From Limnoperna fortunei (Eukaryota > Mollusca > Bivalvia > Mytilida > Modiolidae), in the NCBI GenBank assembly GCA_944474755.1, contig OX104124.1, positions 4,800,437-4,864,436 on the forward strand: DNA of 64,000 nucleotides, read 5' to 3'. Position 1 is the first letter of the stretch; each line of letters starts with the position of its first letter. Made by a program: the position numbers and the translations under genes. The notes under the pieces are model-generated. The model searched no databases and was not told the origin of the DNA. It was given only the letters and a program-made list of their open reading frames with translations. Below, in pieces: positions 21,402 to 33,158 of the stretch.

Positions 21402-22503
21402 GTAGTATGTGATTTGGAATGTTGATTGAAATGGATAAAGTGTCATATTCATCTGGCATCCTCCTGAATAAAACTGGACTCCATGCTATAGCTGACAAAT
21501 TGCTGAAAGTGGCGTTAGACATTATTCAAACAAAAATCATTTACGTTAGATTTCAATCAATATTATTACATATTACAACTTATAAAAAACTGGGCATAAA
21601 TACATATAGTTAGAATATCTTAAATTATCTACGTTATCATTGGCTTTTTGTTTTATTTAAAACAGTTTAAATACAAACTTTCTTCTGACGTGCACATGCA
21701 TTATTACTTTGAACATTATGGTTCAGTACGTTCACATATTAGGTATTACAAAAATTTATCATTTCTTGGGATATATCCACAAGATATTAGGTTTCAAAAA
21801 AGATAACTTAATTTGTGTGTCAAATTACTAGCATTAAAAAGTATTTAGCACTTAGGTCAAAGACTCGCATATTGTGCGTTATCATTATTATCTCATGTTT
21901 ACATTTATGCTTTCAACTGTGACTCGAATACATTACATTTGACAGTGGAATAATCGTTAGTTTATACTATGCAATATTAACAATTTCACGACAATGTAAC
22001 TTTAGTATTTACATATGAAAAACGGATATAAATATAAAGACATTGTGACATTTACTTTAGTATGTGATTTGGAATGTTGATTAAAATGGATAAGGTGTCA
22101 TATTCATCCGGCATCCTCCCGAATAAAAACTGGACTCCATGATTCAGCTGACAAATTGCTGAAAGTGGCGTTAGACATCATTTACATCAGATTTCAATCA
22201 ATTTTATTACATGCAATAACTTATTAAAAAAAAATCGGCATAAATAAATATAGATAGCATACCTTAAATTACCAACGTTATCATTGGCTATTTGTTTTAT
22301 TTAAAACAGTTTAATTACAAACTTTCTTCTGACGTGAACATGCATTATTACTTTGAACATAATAGTTCAGTACGTTCACATATTAGGTATTACACGAATT
22401 TATCATTTCTCCGGATTTATCTACAAGATATAAGGTTTCAAAATTCAAGATTGCTTAATTTGTGTGTCAAATTAATAGCATTAGAAAGTATTTAGCACTT
22501 AGG
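21402..22503. repeat. local duplication of about 450 bp, copies 21402-21855 and 22056-22503
   Basis: The two copies share GTATGTGATTTGGAATGTTG, CTGGACTCCATG, GCTGACAAATTGCTGAAAG, TGGCGTTAGACAT, TTTATTTAAAACAGTTTAA and CAGTACGTTCACATATTAGG with high identity. Each contains a 3' SINE tail (TGCTGAAAGTGGCGTTAGAC). The 200 bases between them match 7236-7425, and part of each copy matches 7425-7740. The short open frames inside have no family features. Confidence 0.8.
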
Positions 22504-24600
22504 ACACCATAAAAGATTGATGGATGTTTTAAATTAGTACATGTAATTTAGTCTGTATCTAATTATGAGAAAAAGTGCTAATTTACAAGAATTGTCTAAC
22601 ATACAGAAATGCCCAGTGGACAAAAACTATGAAACGACCAAAGAACAAAATTAGTAGATAAAGTCGTAATAAAGTAGTGAACGACAAACTTTGTCGAAAG
22701 AAACAAACTTTCCAGTTGGCATACAAAATAGCAAAAAAAAACAAAGATTAGCAAATAGCGAAATAATTAATGCAAAGTTAATTTAGTTTTTCAAATGACA
22801 GTTTCAAATGGTCTAATCTCTGCTCTCGATTTCAACTTAACGGGTGAACATTTGTACTTTGCAAATTAATTAGCATTATATGCTTGGACCGTTAGCACTC
22901 ATGATTTTTAGAAAGATCAATAAAAGATTTCTGAGGTGTTTTCTTCTATACGCATTATCGCTTATTTCTGGATTTGATCTTGATGAAACTGTGCAAAATA
23001 ATCTCCTTTCAATTCCATACGTTTTTAATTTGACTGGTAAAAGCGGGAGAAAACACAATCATTAAGGACTTTATAGTATAATGTGTACACTTTAGGTAGA
23101 TGTACAACTGAAAAGTAAACTGTTCCCTCAATTTTTTTACTATTTGAAGCACCTTAAATTTTAATAGCTTAATACAAATAAATACAATATTGTAGCTCTT
23201 TTCTATCGCTGTATTTATATTTTTTAAATTACCACCATATCAAACGTATTGTTTTTGCATTTAAATGTAGTGCAGAAAAACAAGAATTATAATAAGCAAA
23301 ATCCGTAAAAGAAATATGCCTGTTAAGTATATTTTACCATATATTAGTCTATTGAATCTGTCTAATTTGTCTAACATTAACCTATTTTTAGCATAAGTTA
23401 TATTGTGTTTAGAATTAACAGAGAATTGAGTTAAAAATGGAAATAATGAAGTCGCCTTTATCCATTCCGACAAGATGATACCTGAGTAAAAATCTAATCA
23501 CTTCTTAAATGCACAAGTCCTGACCAATATAAATGTTCTGCTGAGTTCAACCAATCTGAATTGTTTTGTTTGTGGTGATTACTTTCTTTTTAAAGTATAC
23601 ATTCGTCTCATATAAGGATTTCACATTCATTAATCTCAAGGTAGCATACTTGGTTTATTGATTGACTGTGGAAGATATTATGTCCTTGACGTATGAGGAA
23701 AATTACATCGTATGTAAACATTTTTACTATGATGCCCATTTCTAAAATGTAAACCATTCATTATATTCAAATTTTTTAGACATGCAAATAAAATTATTGA
23801 TTAAGAAGTTTAAAACATTCCATACAAAAATCCCCATTCTTGTATATTTTACCTAAAGTGCTGTGTTAAATTGTAAAGACATCATTCACAAGATTTCCGT
23901 GTTTGATAAAAATATTGTTTCCAGCTAATCAACGCCAAAACGTTCCTAAATTTCTTTGTGTATTGATTTACATTTACCAATGGCGTATTTGAAAAAAAAA
24001 TGTGTACACTTCATCCTTCTTTATGTCTTTATAAAATTACCCTTAACAATGTAATATTATTCAGATATTTTATATATGTTCGTAATGCATGCTTTTAATT
24101 TTTTTTTTTATTATCCGTCTTTTTCTTTTACAATCTTAAGATTGTGGTGAAGTATTACCCTAAATTTCGACCTGCATGATTTAAATATCTTTTCTTGAAT
24201 AGGGGTTTTAATTGGCGTTTCAATGATTAAAATTTCATGCCCATTATTTTAAAATTAAAATCACTGCTTGGTTAAGATACAAGTAGTATTATATATATTC
24301 TTTAGGCATACATAATTTTTTAATTAAAAAAAGTTGAACGTATACCTTAGTTTTTTATCTTTCCAATGCATTACTCTGCATGATTAATTTTACTAATTAA
24401 TTCGTGATCCACCGGTATAAAACAACATAAGTATTTACTCAATGATGCTTCAATGTGAATCAAAAGTGCAATAGAAAATACCAATACGTAATTAAACACA
24501 CAATCTAAGTGCGAAACTACAACAAGCAGAAAAATAGCAAAGAAACCGACCTAACAACAAGAGCCAAAAGTCAAGGGACGTAAGGTATGTTCATTTTACA
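22504..24600. other. no recognisable gene
   Basis: AT-rich intron-like DNA. Small overlapping open frames at 22876-23065 on both strands are not supported by any motif. A fragment of the AAAAGTCAAGG dispersed repeat lies at 24530-24580. Confidence 0.4.
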
Positions 24601-24624
24601 ACTTATACGTTATTCAAGATCCTG

Positions 24625-25320
24625 CGATCGCTATTCCAATTTTCGATATTGATCTCTGATGTTTACTACTAAACAACTCAAACAAGGGTTTGTCGCCCCT
24701 AGGTTGATGTTATCTCTACAGAAGTTCTATGGTCGTTACCGTGATTTGGTTCATTGGTCAAATGAAAGCCGCTTTCTGTTGAAGCCTTTTGGCGGTCAGA
24801 TACGTGTTTGGCGGTAAAAGAATACAGCTTTGGATAGAAACCATATTGTAGGAACAAATGCATTCGGTGGTGGCGGCGTTACCGTATGAGGATGCTTTTC
24901 ACATGACTGCAAGCTCCCTTTACAGATTCTCAACGGTACATTGAATGGTATGAAATACCGCGATGACATCTTGGATGGTTACGCTGGGCCACATTTTGAC
25001 AACCATGTTCTTGCAGACAGACCAATTTTTCAAGACGACAACGCTCGACCCCATCGAGTCCGTGTTGTGAGGGACTTTATTGAAACAGTAGCCATTGACA
25101 CACTTCCATGGCCAGCCATGTCACCGGACATGAATCCGATTGAGCATGTGTGGGACTTTATCGGGCAAAAAGTCAATCAACGGAACCCAAGATGCCAAAA
25201 TGTTCGAGAATTAGAAGTCTTACTTGTGGAAGAATGGCAGAGATTTTAACAGTACAGAATTAGGCGTTTGGCTGCTGGAATGAGGCGCGTGTTGAACATT
25301 CACACCGGAAGCGTGGAGGT
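24625..25320 (+). pseudogene. Tc1-like transposase remnant (DDE_3)
   Basis: The C-terminal half of a Tc1/mariner-type transposase is readable. 24940-25249 is open and includes YRDDIL, the second-Asp motif FQDDNARPHR and the third acidic motif SPDMNPIEHVWD. Upstream (about 24750-24940) the expected segments SNESRFLL, RVWR, IVGTNAFGGGG and GCFSHD are present but split by stop codons. After 25249 a frame break precedes a decayed tail (RRLAAGMR-like). The N-terminal DNA-binding domain was not recognised. It lies in the large LRR-gene intron, in the opposite orientation. Confidence 0.87.
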
Positions 25321-25904
25321 TATACCCGATATTGATGGAAAATACGCCAAACGACAGTCCATTTGTTGCTCTTTCACATAAGGACTTGTTGAATGACTGT
25401 AATTTTGTAAACAATGAACAATTTTGTGTCAAACTAAAACTTAAAGTCATCTATTGTTTTGTTGTTTTTTTGGCCTATTTTTAGTGATCATTATTAAACC
25501 ACTAGAATTTAATTTAACAATTTGAGGATTTAAATAAAAAATTTTACAGGTTCAAATTTCCTAATGATATATATTTGTTCATACAAATTAAACAGTTTCT
25601 CATTTGTTTATGTTATTGAAAAAAACATTAGATCCGGAAAAGTAGGTGATGCTTAACTTATGGCAGACTGTATATATGCATGTTTTTGCAGTATTATACA
25701 CATGTGTTCTAGAATCTAGATCTTTAAGCTTGTGATCATATTGCATCCGTTTTAATTTTTTATTATTATTAAGTTTTGGAAGACTTATTGTTTTTATAGA
25801 GTTTCTCATTTTTATTGCACTTATTGTGTTTACCCTGTTTGTCCTTATTAAAGTTTTGGGTATCTTAATGTTTTACACCCTTTTTGATTATTAATATTAA
25901 TACT

Positions 25905-25973
25905 TTTATTATTATTATTATTATTAGTAGTAGTAGTAGTAGTAGTAATATTATTATTAATATTATTATTGAT
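25905..25973. repeat. compound trinucleotide microsatellite (ATT)n(AGT)n(ATT)n
   Basis: Perfect ATT repeats change to about seven AGT repeats and back to interrupted ATT repeats. Confidence 0.95.
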
Positions 25974-26359
25974 CATAAACTTGTCTTAAATTTTTCACCA
26001 ACAAAGTTCTTACAAACATTATGATACTTTTCATAGTGATGATTTAACATTCATAGTTGTGCATATTGGTTTTGGACTTTTAAAATGGCCGCCATTTTAA
26101 AATAGCCACCTTCGAAAACCACCCTCCTAAAAGCGCAAAAGTTTAAAAGTAATCTGATTTCGACGAAATTTGGTATACGGTTGTATTAGGGTCACCTGGG
26201 TGTTCTATTTCTTTTTTTCTGACTTCTGGTTTTAAAAAAGCTGCCATTTTACTACACTCGCCCCATGAAATAAGTCAATGTTGTCCGATATCAACGAAAG
26301 GAGTAGGGGTGATAAGGGCCATTTTTGGCCCAAACTCAAAAAGAGTTGTTTCTAGGCTT

Positions 26360-27850
26360 TTTTGTTAGTTCACACATAGTTTTAACCTTAAATTGCATTT
26401 TAACTCCAAAATATGCATTCATTTTCATTTTTGGCAAAAAAATGTGAAAAATGAAGAAAAACTGAGGATTTCTGGAAATTTTAATATTTAAAGAACGTAC
26501 ATACAGTTTTCAATTTTTTTAAGCACAAGTTTATCAGAATTACCCACCTTTATCATATAATAACTCTATTTTAGATATACTGAAATTGTAAAATGTATTT
26601 TTGGGGCAAAAAGTGTAAAAAATGAAGAAAAATTGAGGATTTCTGGAAATTTTAATTCAAAAGGTACTCAAATACAGTTTTCAAATTTTTTAAGCACAAG
26701 TTTATCATAATTACCCACCTTTATCATATCATAACTGTATTTTAGTTATACTTAAATTGTAAATTGTATTTTTGGGCAAAAAGTGTAAAAAATGAAGAAA
26801 AACTGAGGATTTCTGGAAATTTTAATTTAAAAAGTATTCAAATACAGTTTTCACATTTTTAAGCACAAGTTTATCAGAATTACCCACCTTTATCATATCA
26901 TAACTGTATTTTAGTTATTCTTATATTGTAAAATGTATTTTTGGGGCAAAAAGTGTAAAAAATGAAGAAAAACTGAGGATTTCTAGAAATTTTAATTTAA
27001 AAAGTACTCAAATACAGTTTTCAAATTTCATAAGCACAAGTTTATCAGAAGTACCCACCTTTATCATATCATAACTGTATTTTAGTTATACTTAAATTGT
27101 AAAATGTATTTTTGGGGCAAAAAGTGTAAAAATGAAGAAAAAATGAAGATTTCTGGAAATTTTAATTTAAAAAGTACTCAAATATAGTTTTCAAATTTTT
27201 TAAGCACAAGTTTATCAGAATTACCCACCTTTATCATATCATAACTGTATTTTAGTTATACTTAAATTGTAAAATGTATTTTGGGGGCAAAAAGTATAAA
27301 CAATGAAGAAAAACTGAGGATTCTGGAAATTTTAAATTAAGACGTACTCAAATAAGGTTTTCATTTTTTTAAGCACAAGTTTATCAGAATTACCTTATCA
27401 TATCATAACTGTATTTAGATATACTTCAATTGTAAAATATATTTTAGGGACAAGAAATGTGAAAAATTATAAAAATCAAGGCCGGATTTCTGCAAATAAT
27501 TAATAACAATTACCTTTTTAGTACCGTAATCTTGTGGAAAAACATTTTCCTTAGTTTTACAACACTTTATCATGATACAGTTTTATTCTAGATATTCCTT
27601 AGTTGAAAAATGTAATTATTAGACAAAAAGTGTGAAAATTATCAAAAATCTAGGATTTCTGAAAATAATTAACAGCTATTTTTTACTATACTACAGCTAT
27701 CTGTCGAACAACATTTTCTCAAGTTTTACACTACTGTATCGTAATATAATTAGATTCTAGTTATATAGAAGTTGTTATGTTTACTTTTGGGCAATACGTG
27801 TGAAAAATCATAAAATCATGAATTTCTGGAAATAATTAATAGCTACAAAA
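26360..27850. repeat. satellite-like tandem array, about nine units of ~170 bp
   Basis: The landmark GAGGATTTCTGGAAATTTTA recurs at about 26463, 26634, 26804, 26974, 27144 and 27314, a spacing of 170-171 bases. Each unit also carries AAGCACAAGTTTATCAGAAT, ACCCACCTTTATCATAT, ATAACTGTATTTTAG and GGGGCAAAAAGTGTAAAA. The central five units are very similar. The last three (from about 27480, 27650 and 27815) and the first partial one are diverged, as expected for homogenisation in the middle of an array. Confidence 0.92.
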
Positions 27851-28544
27851 ATCAAATGTCAACTGAGACAATAAACAAGGGTTACATCATTCCTCTACGA
27901 CAGAAATTTCGTCTTGGCTTTCATCAATGTCCTCAGAGACAGGAGTATTTTTGGCATCAATTTAATACTGTCCCTAATTATTGATGCGGAATTATCTGTC
28001 GGTATTCCAACCATAACCTAAGTACCAGATTACAGATGCTTTATGTGAGCACATGCCTACTACACGTCCACCGATCTTACACTTACAATACCAACCAAGT
28101 ATCAAACACTCACTAAAACGAATCCACAACTGGTAACTTTTTGAACTTGGCTACTTGGACCTTTGCTGAAAGTAATGACGCACCTAGAGTGGAAATCAAC
28201 ACCTCATACCCTCCATCTGCATCCATATGTTCGTCAGTATATGATTTTGCCCTTTTAATCTGATAAGACCATAACGTTAAGTTACGCAATTCATCTTTAT
28301 TTAAATGAGGGAAGACAACATCAATATCACTGGCATCAATTTTTGACCATTTGTAGCTGCACTTATCTAATCCTTGCCCTTGTAACTTCCGTGTGCAGTT
28401 TGTTGCTGGTATTACTCAATGTGCTAAAGCTGCGTAATCTGAGAAATCTTACGAAAGTTTGTAACGGACAGACAAAGTGATTGCAACGTAGCCCCCACTC
28501 TAACGAGTGGGGATAGATTATTTAATGTATAGTTTGTTAGCACG

Positions 28545-28816
28545 TTTGTTTGTTTGCTTGTTTGTTTGAATGATGTTTAACGCCACTTTCAGCAATTTTC
28601 AGCTATATCATTGCGTCCAGTTTTTATGGGGAAGAAGCTGGAGTACCCAGAGGAAACCCCGACCTGCGGCAGGAAAACTGGCAATCCTTGTCAATTAAGA
28701 TTGGAGTCGATTACCCACTGCTCGCAGTGAGACTCAAACCTGAAATCTCATTGTTGACAGACCACGTGATTAATACGAGTAGACGAACTAACTTAACCAC
28801 TCTGACACCGAGGCCG
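28545..28816 (-). repeat. tRNA-headed SINE, full length
   Basis: Read on the minus strand: head CGGCCTCGGTGTCAGAGTGG, CACGTGGTCTGTCAACAATG, B-box-like region, the body CTTAATTGACAAGGATTGCC, then the GCTGAAAATTGCTGAAAGTG block and a CAAACAAACAAAC tail. It is one of the most complete copies here and is inserted in the 26297-30612 element. Confidence 0.92.
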
Positions 28817-30612
28817 TTGGCACAATTGAAACAGTTTTCCTACACAACAGTGCATTTTTTCATGTCTTTAAATATGTTTTAAAATATAGGTTTTTCTAAT
28901 GTTTATCGCACGGACTATCGAGATAATCGTGCAATCTGAGTAAGAAATGGATCAAGAGTTATTTCTGAGATGCACTTTTCACTATATCTTTGTATGTCTC
29001 TCAATTTATTCCTAAAGGGTTGGGTTCATTCCCCTAACAAGTAAAGAAATACAAACAATATTTTTCCCCATTTAAAAAATATTAATATTAAACAGTTATG
29101 CAGGACACAACAAAATTTGCTTAACTCTCACAAGAAAAAAAATGGTACCGTAATAACCCAACATCAAACTTACTGGTTACTTTTTGTGTACAGAAGGTCA
29201 ACAACAAACGTTACATTTTTTTCTGAATTTATATGTACTTAATTTTCGATAAGCTGAACCTACAACAAAATTCAAATCACACTCTCATGCACTTAAAAAT
29301 TATTTGGAAATTGTATTCTTTTGTTTTGTTTAAGTACCATTTATCAAGGTGACATGTTTACTTTGGATTTTTATCTATGATGACATTAAATTCACTTTTG
29401 AAGGATGCCATGGCTTAGCCCCAAGTGTCAACCAACCCCCCCCCCCCCAACCTCATCTCCCCAAACCTTTTCCCAATTTCCCTAGACTGTTGTTAAACAT
29501 TTAGCATGCTTGTACTTCAATAATGAGTGATAGAATAAACACAGATGTATTTACATTTTTTTCTTTTCAGGTTTTCACAATATTATTTGCTATTGTTTTT
29601 ATTTATAAATTTATAAATAGACATATGTTTACTTTCGCTTTTGTGTCAGTATTTTTTAATTTCAGTAAAACACACATATTTATTGAAAATACAGTGTGCC
29701 AAAACAAATATTGATTTGATTTTTTTCAAAATTTCATGCCGTTTTTTTTTCATAACATCAGTCTTGAAAAATATTGGTGTTGTTTTTTTTCTTCTAGAAA
29801 TAAGCACAGAAAATAGATTCAAGAATTCCCAGAAATTCTAGAATACACTTAAAAGGTCACGTTAGCCCTAGGTCAACTTACAAATTATGAGGTTATTAAC
29901 ATTATTTTAGAGAGTGGATAAAATCATCAAGTGAATAACATCTTCTTTTTGGTTTTTATGGATCTTTTTGGTGTGTTCTGCAAAATGTATTTCTGTGAAA
30001 TAAAAAAAAACGATGAAATCCCGGTCGCGTCAAAATGCTGGTCAACCGTCAAGATCTGCATTCGAGCAAGAAAAATAAATAAATCAAACAGCAAGGGGTT
30101 CTTTCTTTATTATACACAAATTAATTTATTTATTCAATAACTCTAAAGCTCTTATAACTTGAAATAAATTACTGTTGCATGTTTATTTGCTATGAATTAT
30201 TACTTCCTTCTTCTTCGACCCGAAAATGTAAACAAAAATGATCGCGGATTACTGCTACAATTCATCTTTTTTCGAACCGTGCGCATGCAAGAAACAACAA
30301 AATATTTTGACTGATTGAGCTCCTGACTAAAATAAATAACATATTTAAGTATGAAGTTGTTTCTTAGCTGCGCATGAACTTTATTTTACATAAGTTTCTT
30401 GAAATTCGCCCTGTTTTAGATCAAAATCTAAAAATAGACGTTGATGCACGTGATGCCGATGACGTCACAAGCAGGATTATGATTGATTTGGAGTGCATCA
30501 ATTTAAAGCATTATGTTTATAGATGATATAGGCTGCAAATAATTTTTTCACACAACTTTATTTTTTTCAGAAATTTTGGGCCAAAAATGGCCCTTATCAC
30601 CCCTACTCCTTT

Positions 30613-32336
30613 GATTTCTAAGCATATTTTAATGTACTAATTTGAATGAAATACTATCCATGGGGATTTTGGGAGACTCTTGTGTTGGAATCCCTACACA
30701 AACATCTTTAATATTCATTTTTGTTTTGTTGTGAGCTGCCATCACTTAAGGTATCCGACCTATAAATGCATTCACCGTTTAATTTTTTTTTTCGATCAAG
30801 AAATATAGCTTTATTAAGTTACTATATTTCTAACTCATTATAAAAATTAAACATATTGTTTTACTTTTGAGTTAATGTTAACATTTTTGAACAAAACAAG
30901 TTAATTACTCAAAAAGTATTTGCGAATTTCGCAAAACATTACCGAGGTCTGCTCCATTGAAAAACAATGGAAATCCGGGACACTGAATATGATTGGAAAT
31001 ACAGTCGTTCTAGTTATCAGATAAAAAACTTCAATAAGACATTATAGGTTCTCAGGATACATTTAAATATATTTTAACTCATTTTGCATATTTTGTTTTT
31101 CAAAACAAACAAATGAACGAATATTGTTTATGAAATATGTAGTTTATTGTGTTACTCTTTTGAAAAAATATATCTATTTGCATAATACAATAGAGATATA
31201 AACTATAGTGGCTAAGGTGATAGAGTTGTCTATGCAGGTGGGATTCTACAATTACCCTGCCTGTTAACCTCGGAGAGAGAGTTGAAACCTGATTTTGGAC
31301 GATATGTTCTAGACACTACTCTTAATGGGTTTACACTTTGACATCCTAAAAGATTGAAAATTTACCAGAAGGTACAGCACACTACCAACAGAACCAAAAA
31401 AAACTTAACAAAATGAAGAACGGTACACGTCGCATTTTTATACAGTTGAGTTATACTCTACGCCAGCTGCTTTACTCTATACAAGTATATAATCATTATC
31501 AGAAACGTAAACTTAAGCAAGGATCGCACCTATTATTATTATCGCCCGGTTTTCAATGGTCCGTTCAACAGTGCATCCATCTGATGAAATAGACAAAATT
31601 GAGAAGCAAATCTATAGTTTTACACACACATTTTTCTATGAACAAGTTAAAACTGCCAAGCGCCAATATGTGATAATAAATCATAATTATGAGAAAACGT
31701 ACCAGAATTATTAGTCATGTAGGTCACATTATTAAATAACGCCTAATATTTATCAGATATCATCGCATAAATATTAATACAAATTCATATTGTTATTGTA
31801 ATAGCAATGATTTTTATTGTTTGCACCCTGGGGTCGGTTTAAGTTCAGTTTTTAGAGGTTTTTCTCCGTTTTGTAATATACAGGATAGAGAAGAAGTAAT
31901 AATAAAACATTTCACGCACCATTTAATGAATCAAAGTAATGTTTTTTGCGAATCTGTATTGTTCGCTTATTCCTCGTGAAAATTTATCTGTAATAATTGA
32001 TTAGTGAACTATTGGGGTGTCTAAAGATTTTCTAATATGTATGATTGTTATATTAATTCCAGTCGTTTAAACTATATAATTAATATCAAATTTATCTCAA
32101 CATGTCAAAGACTAAATTACATCGTGACACCAACTGCATCTGAAAACGAAGACAAGAGTTCCTTTCTATTGATACGCATCGGGTAGAAATCAAAACTCAA
32201 AACACCACAGATAAGTAAGAGAAATCTTGCATACAAATGTGTTTGTTGTATTTAGTAGATACATGCATAACAGTGTATTACTATTACTGGCGATACATCA
32301 CAGTTTATACAAAATATAAATAATGCAATAACTTAC
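30613..32336. other. no recognisable gene (intron of the LRR gene)
   Basis: AT-rich. Around 31200-31300 a TGGCTAAGGTGATAGAG sequence followed by GAGAGTTGAAACC could be a decayed pol III-type head, but support is weak. Confidence 0.4.
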
Positions 32337-32524
32337 AGAACTTCAATGTATTGTGGCAGAGATCGAGGAATGGACATAAAATTTCTATTATCACAATCTG
32401 CTCTTTGTCTGCCATTAGAATCTTGTCCACACGAACATTGCGCTGGACAAAGAAATGCATCTCTTGCAATGATTACAGTCAAAACAGCTGTCACCACTAA
32501 AAATTTCATCTTTATGGAGTCTTT
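32337..32524 (-). CDS. first coding exon of a leucine-rich-repeat protein (signal peptide plus LRRNT)
   Basis: On the minus strand a TTTTTTAATTGCAG acceptor (exon from 32524) is followed by 15 bases of 5' UTR and ATG at 32509-32507. The upstream non-AUG extension is excluded because it crosses the acceptor. The 57-codon segment starts MKFLVVTAVLTVIIARDA, a secretion signal. It continues with CPAQCSCGQ...ADCDNRNFMSIP, the four-Cys N-terminal cap of extracellular LRR proteins, and ends SLPQYIEV plus two bases of a Leu codon at a GTAAGT donor (32336-32331). The 72-bp LRR exon at 5394-5465 completes the codon and reads as the first repeat. The product is probably a secreted or membrane recognition protein; ligand and membrane anchor are not visible. 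A 5' non-coding exon and promoter must lie upstream, between about 32.5 and 57 kb. Confidence 0.9.
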
Positions 32525-32678
32525 CTGCAATTAAAAAATTGTGAAACAGAAATAGATGAGAAAGTTTTGTAAGTTAATGTAAGAGATAAAAATGAAGCTA
32601 ATAATGTTAAGTTTACCTCAAATGAGTGCATTAATTAAGATAAGTCATATTGCAGTACAATTAACGTTGTAGTGGCAT

Positions 32679-33158
32679 CAACTATAGATTCCCGGAAAGA
32701 TTGATTAGTGATATTATATCCCGAGTTGGGTCAGAGTTTCTCGTAATAAAATAACGTGGTTTGCAAAATAATTACTTGTATGTATCTAAGATTAAGATGC
32801 AGAGGCAATTATGTCACAAAAAAACTAGCAAATATAGAAAGTGGAAAACCAACAAAAAGTTACGATATAATTAATCATTAATAGTCAGAGCAAATTGTCA
32901 TATATTAATTAAAAAATTATAGTCTATAGATCCGCGGATATATTGTTTAGTGATATTATAGCCTGAGTTGGGTCAGAGTTGCTTCTAATAAAATATCGTG
33001 GTTTGTAAAATAGTTACATGTATCTATCTAAGATCAAGATCCAATGGCACATTATGTCACAACAAGAACTAGCAAATATCAAAAGTGGAAAACCAACAAA
33101 AAGTTACGATTCAGTTAATCATTAATAGTCAGAGCAAATTGTCATATATTAATTAAAA
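32679..33158. repeat. tandem duplication of about 240 bp, upstream of the LRR coding exon
   Basis: Copies at about 32679-32918 and 32922-33158 share TTAGTGATATTATA, GAGTTGGGTCAGAGTT, AAGTGGAAAACCAACAAAAA, GTTACGAT, TTAATCATTAATAGTCAGAG and CAAATTGTCATATATTAATT, with roughly 85-90% identity by eye. On the LRR gene's strand they lie 150-640 bases before the acceptor, i.e. in its first intron or promoter region. Confidence 0.88.

Larger units (their letters stand above)
26297..30612. mobile_element. 4.3-kb element with perfect 38-bp terminal inverted repeats, non-coding
   Basis: The left terminus 26297-26334 (starting AAAGGAGTAGGGGTGATAAG, ending GGCCATTTTTGGCCCAAA) is the exact reverse complement of 30575-30612. 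The terminal block resembles the ends of the 13662-18041 element. Inside are the ~170-bp satellite array (26360-27850), a SINE (28545-28816) and a C13 run. No transposase was found, so it would move in trans. No target duplication was identified. The short open frames inside (for example 29523-29841) are AT-rich and unconvincing. Confidence 0.72.

Noticed and set aside
26297..27850. CRISPR-like array
   Set aside because: Repeats are about 170 bp, contiguous and without unique spacers; this is a satellite array in a eukaryotic transposon.
28490..28515. Short hairpin CCCCACTC...GAGTGGGG
   Set aside because: An 8-bp stem with a tiny loop; no support for an RNA gene or terminator in this context.
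5394..32524. Variable lymphocyte receptor-like system
   Set aside because: Only one LRRNT exon and one LRR exon are visible, with no germline cassette array; ordinary spliced LRR gene structure explains them.
32333..32534. Start upstream of the LRR signal peptide (non-AUG), and the opposite-strand frame
   Set aside because: The upstream start needs TTG and crosses a good splice acceptor; the plus frame is the antisense shadow of the LRRNT exon.
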